Source: Dactylosporangium sucinum (GTDB lineage: Bacteria; Actinomycetota; Actinomycetes; Mycobacteriales; Micromonosporaceae). From it: DNA of 64,000 nucleotides. Within the stretch, counting starts at the first letter, position 1. Every line of letters starts with the position of its first letter. Location of the stretch: assembly GCF_014647515.1 (NCBI RefSeq), contig NZ_BMPI01000005.1, positions 1-64,000 of the forward strand, written 5' to 3'. This document shows, piece after piece, positions 56,777 through 64,000 of this stretch. The notes beneath the pieces were generated by a model. The model was not told where the DNA came from. It saw only the letters and a list, made by a program, of their open reading frames with translations, and did not search any database. Both the position numbers and the translations under genes were made by a program.

Positions 56777-57795
56777 GAAGACAGCGTCTCCTGCAGGCTC
56801 GGTGCGGGTGGGGCGGCCTCCGGGCGCTCGGCAAGCGCCGGGTCCTTCCAGATGTGCACGCGGGGCGCGAGCCGCTCGTCGAGGTGGTGCTTGCCGGTCG
56901 CGGCGGCGAGGGCGGCCGCGTAGGGCTGGTCGGGGTCGAGGCGGCGCAGCTCCTCGGCGAGCTCCTCGCCCAGCGGCCGGCGGCTCAGCGGCAGGATGCG
57001 GTCGGCCTGGCCGGTGCGCTGGAGCGTGGCGACGCCCGCGTTGAGGTCGCGGACGAGGCGCATGGTGGTGTCGTCCTCCAGCTCGAGCTCGACCGCCTCC
57101 ATGATCTTGCCGCTGCCCGTCGAGCGGGTCGGGTGCACACCCAGGCGGGCCTCCAGCCAGCCGCCGAGCAGCGGGGCCGTGGGGTCCTTGTCGGGCGCGA
57201 CGATGTTCACCGCACGGACTCCTACCCGGTTGGCGTCGAACGCGCCGGCCATCAGGGTGCGCCACGGGGTGATCCGGGACCAGGCCAGGTCGGTGTCGCC
57301 GGGCACGTAGTCGTCGGCGCGGATCCGCAGGGCCTCGACCGGGTCGTCGGCCTGCGCGCTGTCGGTGATGCGGCGGTCGGCGACGACGCCGAGCGGGTCG
57401 TAGGCGATGCGCTCCGGCGGGGTGCACTGCCACCAGGTCACCACCGGCACGTCCGGGGCGAGCAGCGGCATGACGACCGACTCGGCGTGCAGGGCCAGCC
57501 GGCCCTGCATGCGCATCACGACGGCCTCGCACGGGCCGAGGCGGCCACCGACGACGATCTCGGCGTCGAGCCGGGAGCGCTGCTGGGTGACGTCGGCCCG
57601 CACGATGATGAGCAGCCGGCACGGGTGCTGGGCGGCGGCGATCGTCGCCGCGGCCTCGGCCTCGCGGACCTGGCGCTCGTCGACCACGGCGATCAGCGTG
57701 AGCGCGAGCCCGCTGGTCAGCCCGCCGGCGCTGCGCCGCTCGTTGGCCAGCGCCTTGACGACCTCGATACCGGTGGTGTCCCAAAGTCCGATCAT
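56773..57795 (-). CDS. opcA: Glucose-6-phosphate dehydrogenase assembly protein OpcA
   Basis: 340 residues. 'MIGLWDTTGIEVVKALANERR', 'HPCRLLIIVRAD', 'VVMPLLAPDVPVVTWWQCTPP', 'DDYVPGDTDLAWSRITPWRTLMAGAFD' and 'GWLEARLGV' match OpcA, which activates or assembles Zwf in cyanobacteria and actinobacteria. It lies between zwf and pgl with a 17-nt gap after zwf and a 4-nt overlap with pgl. Confidence 0.95.
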   Translation of the reverse strand: MIGLWDTTGIEVVKALANERRSAGGLTSGLALTLIAVVDERQVREAEAAATIAAAQHPCRLLIIVRADVTQQRSRLDAEIVVGGRLGPCEAVVMRMQGRLALHAESVVMPLLAPDVPVVTWWQCTPPERIAYDPLGVVADRRITDSAQADDPVEALRIRADDYVPGDTDLAWSRITPWRTLMAGAFDANRVGVRAVNIVAPDKDPTAPLLGGWLEARLGVHPTRSTGSGKIMEAVELELEDDTTMRLVRDLNAGVATLQRTGQADRILPLSRRPLGEELAEELRRLDPDQPYAAALAAATGKHHLDERLAPRVHIWKDPALAERPEAAPPAPSLQETLSS

Positions 57796-57812
57796 GAGTC
57801 TCGCAACCCCTC

Positions 57813-59330
57813 TTATGCCCGGCGCCAGGCGCGGCCCTCGCGGGCCAGCATCTCGTCCGCGGCCCGCGGACCCCACTCGCCCGCCCGATACGGCTCGGGC
57901 GTCGAACCCGCCCAGGCCGCCTCCAGCGGGTCGACCACGTTCCAGCTTGCCTCGACCTCGGCCGAGTCCGGGAACAGCGTCTTGTCGCCGACGAGCACGT
58001 CGAGGATGAGCCGTTCGTAGGCCTCCGGGCTGGCGTCGGTGAACGCCTCGCCATACTGGAAGTCCATCGCGATGTCGCGGACCTCCATCGTCGTGCCGGG
58101 CACCTTGGAGCCGAACTTGAGCATCACGCCCTCGTCGGGCTGGACCCGGATGACCAGCTGGTTGTGGCCGAGCATCTCCACGTCGGCCGGCTGGAACGGC
58201 AGGTGCGGCGCCTTCTTGAACGACACGGCGAGCTCGGTGACCCGCCGGGGCAGCCGCTTGCCGGCCCGGATGTAGAAGGGGACGCCGGCCCAGCGCCGGT
58301 TCTGGATGCCCAGGCGGACGGCGACGTAGGTCTCGGTCTTCGAGTCCTGCGGGACGTCCTTCTCCTCCAGGTAGCCGGGGACGCGTTCGCCGGCGACCCA
58401 GCCGGTGAGGTACTGGCCGCGCACCGTGTGGGTGAAGACGTCCGTCGGCACCGAGATGGCGTTGAGGACCTTCAGCTTCTCGATGCGGATCGCGTTGGCG
58501 TCGAACGCGGTGGGCTCCTCCATGGCGACGAGCGCGAGGAGCTGGAGCAGGTGGTTCTGCAGTACGTCGCGAGCCGTGCCCACCGTGTCGTAGAACCCGG
58601 CGCGGGTGCCGATGCCGACGTCCTCGGCCATCGTGATCTGCACCGAGTCGACGTAGTTGGAGTTCCAGACCGGCTCGAACAGGTTGTTGGCGAAGCGCAG
58701 GGCCAGGATGTTCTGGACCGTCTCCTTGCCGAGATAGTGGTCGATGCGGAACACGTCCTGCGCGGTGAACGCGTCGTCGACCAGGTCGTTAAGCTGGCGG
58801 GCCGAGGCCAGGTCGTAGCCGAACGGCTTCTCCACCACCACCCGGCGCCAGCCGCCGGACTTCGCGTTGTCGGACATGCCCGTGCGCTCCAGTTGCTTGA
58901 GCACGATCGGGAAGGCCGACGGCGGGATCGAGAGGTAGAACGCGGCGTTGCCGGGGATGCCGGCCTGGTCACGGAGGTCGTCGAGGCTCTGGGCCAGGTG
59001 GTCGAAGGCCGTGTCGTCCTCGAACGAGCCCTGGACGAAGTGGATGTTGCCGGCGAGTCGCGACCACACCTCCTCGCGCCAGGTGGTGCGGGCGCCGCCC
59101 ATCGCCGCCTTGCGGGCGAGCTCCTCGAAGTCGCCGTCGCCCCAGTCGCGGCGGGCGAAGCCCAGCACCGCGAAGCTCGGCGGCAGCAGGCCGCGGTTGG
59201 CGAGGTCGTAGACGGCCGGGATGAGCTTCTTACGCGCCAGATCGCCGGTCACGCCGAAGATGACCAGCGCGCACGGCTCGGGAATCCGAGGCAGCCGCCG
59301 GTCCTGGGGGTCCCGCAGCGGATTCGTCAT
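57813..59330 (-). CDS. zwf: Glucose-6-phosphate 1-dehydrogenase
   Basis: 505 residues. NADP fold 'VIFGVTGDLARKKLIPAVYDL', substrate/catalytic 'FRIDHYLGKETVQNILALRFAN' with the His-Lys pair, and 'VVVEKPFGYDL'. It starts the oxidative pentose phosphate path and supplies NADPH. The ATG at 59330 follows the isomerase-like gene by 5 nt. Motifs and length are normal. Confidence 0.97.
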   Translation of the reverse strand: MTNPLRDPQDRRLPRIPEPCALVIFGVTGDLARKKLIPAVYDLANRGLLPPSFAVLGFARRDWGDGDFEELARKAAMGGARTTWREEVWSRLAGNIHFVQGSFEDDTAFDHLAQSLDDLRDQAGIPGNAAFYLSIPPSAFPIVLKQLERTGMSDNAKSGGWRRVVVEKPFGYDLASARQLNDLVDDAFTAQDVFRIDHYLGKETVQNILALRFANNLFEPVWNSNYVDSVQITMAEDVGIGTRAGFYDTVGTARDVLQNHLLQLLALVAMEEPTAFDANAIRIEKLKVLNAISVPTDVFTHTVRGQYLTGWVAGERVPGYLEEKDVPQDSKTETYVAVRLGIQNRRWAGVPFYIRAGKRLPRRVTELAVSFKKAPHLPFQPADVEMLGHNQLVIRVQPDEGVMLKFGSKVPGTTMEVRDIAMDFQYGEAFTDASPEAYERLILDVLVGDKTLFPDSAEVEASWNVVDPLEAAWAGSTPEPYRAGEWGPRAADEMLAREGRAWRRA

Positions 59331-59335
59331 CAGTC

Positions 59336-60859
59336 TCACCCTCCGAGGGTGGCCAGCAGTTGTTCGGCACCGGTTGCCCGGTCGGTCAGATGAAGGCGCA
59401 GCACGGGGCGGCCGAGGGCGGCCAGCGCGCGGCGCTCGGCGGCGGCCTGCGCGACCTGGAGCTCGCCGAACGTGTACTCGCGGCCGGGGACCGGCAGGTC
59501 GTCGGTCACCGCCCCGGTGAGCTGCAGGAACGAGCCGGCGGCGGGATTCGCGGGTGGCCGCCGCCCCCAGCGGAGGGTCACCACTCGGGGCACGCGGGCG
59601 CCGAGGGCCTCGCGGACCCCGGCGGCGGACGCGTCGCCGACCCGGTCGAGGAACGCGCTCACGGCCAGATACCCGCCCGGGCCGATGGCGCGGGCGAACT
59701 CGTCGACCGCCCCGACGAGGGTCGTCGCCGAGACGTCGCCGTAGACCTCGACGGCGCCCTCGACGAAGGCGGGCGCCTCGGGCGGCACGCCGGCGTCGAG
59801 GAGATCCTGGCGCAGCGGCTCGCCGGCATCCTCGCCGGCGCCGAGGATGCCGGCGGCGACGGCCACCGCGCGCTCCCACACCGCGAACTGGGCGCCGAGC
59901 GGTCCGTTGACGGCGAGGTCGGGGGCGATGCCGCCGCCGGGCATCAGGCCCGTGCCGACGGCACCGCCGAGGGTCACGCTGAGCACGTCGGGGCCCTCGT
60001 GGCCCCAGGCGGACGGGTTCTCCAGCACGACGGGCACCAGCGCGGTCCGGTCGGCGACCAGGAGCGCGATCCAGTCGGCGAGCCCGTCGAGGCCGGTGCC
60101 GTCGGAGGCGAGGGCGAGCTTGTCGCGCCCGGCCCGGGCGCCGGCGGCGATCGCGGCCCCCAGCGCGAGGCCGGGGTCACCGGCGGCCTCGGCGGCCGCG
60201 GGCGCGGGCAGGGGCGTCAGCGCGAAGCCCGCGGCCACGTGGGTGACCGGCGGGGGAGCGGCCTGGTCGAGCAGGGCCGCCACGTCGGCGCCGGCCAGGC
60301 CGGCGGGGACCAGCGCGTAGGCGGAGAAGGCGGAGTCGGAGGGCTCGGCGAGGAAGAGGTGCGCCCCCGTCTCGGCGGCCAGCGTGGCCGGCGGCGAGCC
60401 GGGAGCGGTCACGATGACGAAACGCCGGCCCACGTCGTCGTGACCGGCGTCCTCGAAGGCCTGCTGACAGGCCCGGCGGTAGGCGTCCGAGCCGGAGTCT
60501 CCCGAGTGGCCGGCCAGGACGACCACGGTCCGGTGGAGCCGGTCGCCGAGCGTCGCCCGGACCTGATGGGGGTCGGCGGTGTCGAGCACGGTGAGATCGA
60601 CGCCGAGCGTGCGGGCGATCGCCTCGGCGGCCAGCACCGGCGCGCCCGCGCCGCACAGCACCACGTGGTCGAGGCCGCGCGAGCGCAGGCCGGCCCGCAG
60701 CTCGGCGATGCGCGGCAGGAGATCGGGCGGCAGCGCCGGGCCGGACGGCACCGGCGCCGGCGCCGCAAGGGAACGGGCGTCGGTCGAGCCCGGGACGGAG
60801 GCGGCGCCGAACACCGTCAGCCCGGCCGCGGCCACCACGTCGTCGAGTAGGTCAGACAC
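59336..60859 (-). CDS. Divergent glucose-6-phosphate isomerase-like protein
   Basis: 507 residues. Position (tal - here - zwf) and the SIS-type layout match the actinobacterial Pgi of this operon: 'GLDHVVLCGAGAPVLAAEAIAR', 'FVIVTAPGSPPATLAAETGAHLFLAEPSDSAFSAYALVPAGLAG', 'GRDKLALASDGTGLDGLADWIALLVAD' and C-terminal 'YTFGELQVAQAAAERRAL', similar to the Pgi half of tal-pgi fusions. The standard 'GGR(F/Y)S' sugar-phosphate loop is replaced by 'PSDSAFSAY' and the usual 'QGVELGK' is absent, so its activity is uncertain. Confidence 0.75.
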   Translation of the reverse strand: MSDLLDDVVAAAGLTVFGAASVPGSTDARSLAAPAPVPSGPALPPDLLPRIAELRAGLRSRGLDHVVLCGAGAPVLAAEAIARTLGVDLTVLDTADPHQVRATLGDRLHRTVVVLAGHSGDSGSDAYRRACQQAFEDAGHDDVGRRFVIVTAPGSPPATLAAETGAHLFLAEPSDSAFSAYALVPAGLAGADVAALLDQAAPPPVTHVAAGFALTPLPAPAAAEAAGDPGLALGAAIAAGARAGRDKLALASDGTGLDGLADWIALLVADRTALVPVVLENPSAWGHEGPDVLSVTLGGAVGTGLMPGGGIAPDLAVNGPLGAQFAVWERAVAVAAGILGAGEDAGEPLRQDLLDAGVPPEAPAFVEGAVEVYGDVSATTLVGAVDEFARAIGPGGYLAVSAFLDRVGDASAAGVREALGARVPRVVTLRWGRRPPANPAAGSFLQLTGAVTDDLPVPGREYTFGELQVAQAAAERRALAALGRPVLRLHLTDRATGAEQLLATLGG

Positions 60860-60901
60860 CCGTTCCCCTCCGGTTACCAGGTCATTGTCAGCGGTGCAGG
60901 A

Positions 60902-62014
60902 TCACTTCGCAGCCGCTTCGAGGGCCGCCCGGACCGTCTCGAGCATTTCGTTGCCGCTGGCCGTGAACTTCTCGACGCCCTCGCGCTCGAGCACGTCCAC
61001 GACGTCGTCGTAGTCGATGCCGAGGGCCGCGAGCCCGTCCATCACGCGCTGGGCGTCGTCGTAGTTCGCCGTGATGGCGTCCAGGCGCACCTCGCCGTGG
61101 TCGGCGAACGCGTGGATGACCGACTCCGGCATCGTGTTGACGGTGCCGGGCGCCACGAGCTCCTCGACGTAGATGACGTCCCGGTACTCCGGGTTCTTCG
61201 TCGAGGTCGACGCCCACAGCGGCCGCTGCGGGTTGGCGCCCGCGTCGGCCAGCGCCTGCCACCGCTCGCTGGAGAACAGGTTCTCGTAGAGCTGGTACGC
61301 CAGGCGGGCGTTGGCGACCGCGGCCTTGCCCATGAGGGCCTTCGCCTCGTCGGAGCCGAGCTTCTCCAGGCGCTTGTCATACTCGGTGTCGACGCGCGAC
61401 ACGAAGAACGACGCCACCGAGCCCATCTTCGACAGGTCGTGGCCGTTGGCCTTCGCCTGCTCCAGGCCGGCGAAGAAGGCGTTGATGACCGCCTCGTACC
61501 GCTCCAGGGAGAAGATCAGCGTGACGTTGACGCTGATGCCCTCGGCGAGGGTGGCCGTGATCGCCGGCAGGCCCTCCTTGGTCGCCGGGATCTTGATGAA
61601 GAGGTTCTCGCGGTCGACCAGCCACCACAGTGCCTTCGCCTCGGCGACGGTGCGCTCGGTGTCGTTGGCGAGGGTCGGGTCGACCTCGATGGACACCCGG
61701 CCGTCGTGGCCCTTGCTGGCGTCGTAGGCGGGCCGCATGACGTCGCAGGCCCAGCGGACGTCGGCGGTCATGAGCGCGCGGGACGCCTCGTTGACGGCGC
61801 ACTTGCGCAGGGCGAGGTCCTTGACCGCGTCCGCGTAGTCCTCCGCCTGGGAGAGGGCCTTGGCGAAGATGGTCGGGTTGCTGGTGACGCCCACGACGTG
61901 CTGCTCACGGCGCAGCTTGTCGAGGCCGCCGCTGGTCAGTCGCTGGCGGGAGAGGTCGTCGAGCCAGATCGCCACGCCCGCGGCGGCGAGCTCGGCCAGC
62001 CGATCGGAAGTCAT
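60902..62014 (-). CDS. tal: Transaldolase
   Basis: 370 residues, the long actinobacterial type (Tal subfamily 5). '[22 protein letters not shown]', '[21 protein letters not shown]', Schiff-base Lys in '[15 protein letters not shown]', '[21 protein letters not shown]' and '[24 protein letters not shown]'. It transfers dihydroxyacetone units among sugar phosphates. The ATG at 62014 is 17 nt after tkt, with AAGGAGAC upstream. Confidence 0.96.
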   Translation of the reverse strand: MTSDRLAELAAAGVAIWLDDLSRQRLTSGGLDKLRREQHVVGVTSNPTIFAKALSQAEDYADAVKDLALRKCAVNEASRALMTADVRWACDVMRPAYDASKGHDGRVSIEVDPTLANDTERTVAEAKALWWLVDRENLFIKIPATKEGLPAITATLAEGISVNVTLIFSLERYEAVINAFFAGLEQAKANGHDLSKMGSVASFFVSRVDTEYDKRLEKLGSDEAKALMGKAAVANARLAYQLYENLFSSERWQALADAGANPQRPLWASTSTKNPEYRDVIYVEELVAPGTVNTMPESVIHAFADHGEVRLDAITANYDDAQRVMDGLAALGIDYDDVVDVLEREGVEKFTASGNEMLETVRAALEAAAK

Positions 62015-62031
62015 CGCTGTCTCCTTGAGTG

Positions 62032-64000
62032 CTAGTTGCCGGTGGTGCTGCCGGTGATCTCGCCGACCTTGGCCAGCGACGCGTGCGCCGCCGCGACCAC
62101 CCGGTCGACCGTGAACCCGAACTGCTCGAACAGCACCGTGTACGGCGCGGAGGCGCCGTAGTGCTCGATGCTGACCGCCTCGCCGCAGTCGCCCAGCAGG
62201 CCCTGCCACGACATCGCGATGCCGGCCTCGACGCTCACGCGCGCCTTCACGCCGGTGGGGATGACCTGCTGGCGATACGCCAGGTCCTGCTCCTGGAACC
62301 ATTCCTGGCACGGCATCGAGACCACCCGCGTCGGGGTGCCCTCCTGCTCCAGCCGCTTCTGCGCCTCGACGGCGAGCTGCACCTCGGAGCCGGTCGCCAC
62401 GATGATGACCTGCGGCTGACCGTTGGAGGCGTCCTTCAGCACGTAGCCGCCCTTGGCGACGTTGTCGGCCGGCGCATACTCCGTGCGGTCGAGGACCGGC
62501 AGGTTCTGCCGGGTGAGGGCCAGCGCGACCGGCTGGTCGCGGCGCTCCAGCGCGGCCTTCCAGGCCTGGGCGGTCTCGTTGGCGTCGCCCGGGCGGACCA
62601 CGGCGAGGCCGGGGATCGCGCGCAGCGCCGACAGGTGCTCGATCGGCTGGTGGGTCGGGCCGTCCTCGCCGAGGCCGATCGAGTCGTGCGTCCAGACGTA
62701 GATGACGGGCAGCTTCATCAGCGAGGCGAGCCGCACCGCCGGGCGCATGTAGTCGGAGAAGACCAGGAACGTGCCGCCGTAGGGGCGGGTCGGGCCGTGC
62801 AGCTTGATGCCGTTGAGGATCGCGCCCATGCCGTGCTCGCGGATGCCGAAGTGCATGGTCCGCCCATACTCGTGGCCGGGGAACGCCTTCGTCGCATACT
62901 CCGACGGCACGAACGAGGGCTCGCCCTCCATCGTCGTGTTGTTGCTCTCGGCCAGGTCGGCCGAGCCGCCCCACAGCTCCGGCAGCACCGGCGCGAGCGC
63001 GCCCAGGGTGTCGCCGGACGCCTTGCGGGTCGCGACGCCCTTCGCGCTGGGCTCGAACTCGGGCAGCGCCTTCTCCCAGCCGTCGGGCAGCGCGCCGGAG
63101 TAGAGCCGGTCGAGCAGCGCCGCGCGCTCGCCGTTGGCCTCGCGCCACTCGGCGAACTGCTTGTCCCACTGGGCGTGGCGGTCGCGGCCGCGCTCGATGA
63201 CGGAGCGGGCGTGCGCGAGGACCTCGTCGGACACCTCGAACGACAGCGCCGGGTCGAAGCCCAGGATCTGCTTGGTCGCGGCGACCTCGTCGGCGCCGAG
63301 CGCCGAGCCGTGGATCTTGCCGGTGTTCTGCTTCTTGGGGGCCGGCCAGCCGATGATCGTGCGCAGCGCGATGAACGACGGGCGGGAGGTCTCCGCCTTG
63401 GCCGCGAGGATCGCCCGGTGCAGCGCCTCGACGTCCTCGGCGTAGACGCCGTCGCCGGAGTCGTGGCCCTTGCGCCAGTCGACGACCTGCACGTGGAAGC
63501 CATACGCCGCGTAGCGGGCGGCCACGTCCTCGCTCTTGGCGACCTTGGTGTCGTCCTCGATCGAGATCTCGTTGTCGTCGTAGATGACGACCAGGTTGCC
63601 GAGCTTCTGGTGGCCGGCGAGCGCGCTCACCTCGTGGCTGATGCCCTCTTCGATGTCGCCGTCGGAGCAGAGCACGAAGACGTGGTGGTCGAAGATGCTC
63701 TCGCCGACCGCCGGCTCGGGGTCGAACAGGCCGCGCTCGCGGCGGGCGGCCATCGCCATGCCGACCGCGTTGCCGATGCCCTGGCCGAGCGGGCCGGTGG
63801 TGGTCTCGACGCCGGCGGTGTGCCCGTGCTCCGGGTGGCCCGGCGTCAGCGAGCCCCACTGCCGCAGGGAGCGGAGGTCGTCGAGGCTCAGACCGTAGCC
63901 CGCGAGGTACAGCTGGATGTACAGCGTCAGGCTGGAGTGCCCGCAGGAGAGCACGAACCGGTCCCGGCCGATCCAGTTGGGGTCGGTCGGGTCGTGCTGC
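62032..64000 (-). CDS. tkt: Transketolase (5' end cut by the window)
   Basis: About 655 of ~700 residues are present; the N-terminus lies beyond position 64000. Visible: '[19 protein letters not shown]', thiamine-diphosphate motif '[38 protein letters not shown]' (GDG-like to N), '[10 protein letters not shown]', '[12 protein letters not shown]', '[18 protein letters not shown]' and '[11 protein letters not shown]'. It moves two-carbon units in the non-oxidative pentose phosphate path. First visible gene of the operon; the promoter is outside. Confidence 0.97.
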   Translation of the reverse strand, partial: QHDPTDPNWIGRDRFVLSCGHSSLTLYIQLYLAGYGLSLDDLRSLRQWGSLTPGHPEHGHTAGVETTTGPLGQGIGNAVGMAMAARRERGLFDPEPAVGESIFDHHVFVLCSDGDIEEGISHEVSALAGHQKLGNLVVIYDDNEISIEDDTKVAKSEDVAARYAAYGFHVQVVDWRKGHDSGDGVYAEDVEALHRAILAAKAETSRPSFIALRTIIGWPAPKKQNTGKIHGSALGADEVAATKQILGFDPALSFEVSDEVLAHARSVIERGRDRHAQWDKQFAEWREANGERAALLDRLYSGALPDGWEKALPEFEPSAKGVATRKASGDTLGALAPVLPELWGGSADLAESNNTTMEGEPSFVPSEYATKAFPGHEYGRTMHFGIREHGMGAILNGIKLHGPTRPYGGTFLVFSDYMRPAVRLASLMKLPVIYVWTHDSIGLGEDGPTHQPIEHLSALRAIPGLAVVRPGDANETAQAWKAALERRDQPVALALTRQNLPVLDRTEYAPADNVAKGGYVLKDASNGQPQVIIVATGSEVQLAVEAQKRLEQEGTPTRVVSMPCQEWFQEQDLAYRQQVIPTGVKARVSVEAGIAMSWQGLLGDCGEAVSIEHYGASAPYTVLFEQFGFTVDRVVAAAHASLAKVGEITGSTTGN

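Overview
The window is high-GC actinobacterial DNA, most likely from the Micromonosporaceae (Actinoplanes/Micromonospora relatives). This rests on gene content and order: RbpA, WhiA, OpcA, a mycothiol-dependent enzyme, an F420-type oxidoreductase, and the run uvrA – Rieske – uvrC – rapZ – yvcK – whiA – gap – pgk – tpiA – secG – rbpA – pgl – opcA – zwf – pgi-like – tal – tkt. GTG starts, 4-nt start/stop overlaps and TANNNT boxes 6-8 nt before start codons (leaderless transcripts) are frequent. No rRNA, tRNA, CRISPR array or intact insertion sequence was seen.

1-12.7 kb holds small stress and housekeeping genes: an acetyltransferase and quinone-reductase-like enzyme, the ohr/ohrR peroxide pair with its operator, an operon encoding a carboxymuconolactone decarboxylase, an ECF41 sigma factor, a second (SigE-family) sigma factor and a membrane protein behind a recognisable ECF41 promoter, a cation/proton antiporter, an EF-hand-like acidic protein, a TRIC-type channel and a secreted beta-helix lipoprotein. 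12.7-22.7 kb carries secreted and metabolic proteins: NlpC/P60 peptidase, a PASTA-YbaK fusion, an F420-type oxidoreductase, a subtilisin with C-terminal domains, an HTH protein, a beta-propeller, a GH13 amylase and an SDR.

22.7-36.7 kb is accessory and partly decayed. A DUF4236 gene looks frameshifted, a nuclease-like gene survives only as two fragments, and remnants of DUF4240 and integrase-like genes are visible. Intact items of interest are a DUF5317 membrane protein co-transcribed with two near-identical 35-residue membrane peptides, a glycosyltransferase-acyltransferase fusion, FabV next to uracil-DNA glycosylase, a 662-residue membrane protein with a pore-like loop fused to a nucleosidase (MTAN/PNP) domain, an aminoglycoside-phosphotransferase-like kinase and a VapBC toxin-antitoxin pair.

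36.7-64 kb is the conserved core: MBL hydrolase and mycothiol enzyme, RsgA, uvrA, two exported Rieske proteins, uvrC, rapZ-yvcK-whiA, lower glycolysis (gap-pgk-tpiA), a peptide-binding lipoprotein, secG, rbpA, and on the minus strand the oxidative/non-oxidative pentose phosphate operon tkt-tal-pgi-like-zwf-opcA-pgl, with tkt cut by the window edge. uvrA and uvrC share a 22-nt promoter-like block resembling the PafBC-dependent DNA-damage promoter. Several gene ends carry long palindromes (two families, two copies each), in two places accompanied by 9-bp G-rich tandem repeats, which look like genome-wide extragenic repeats.
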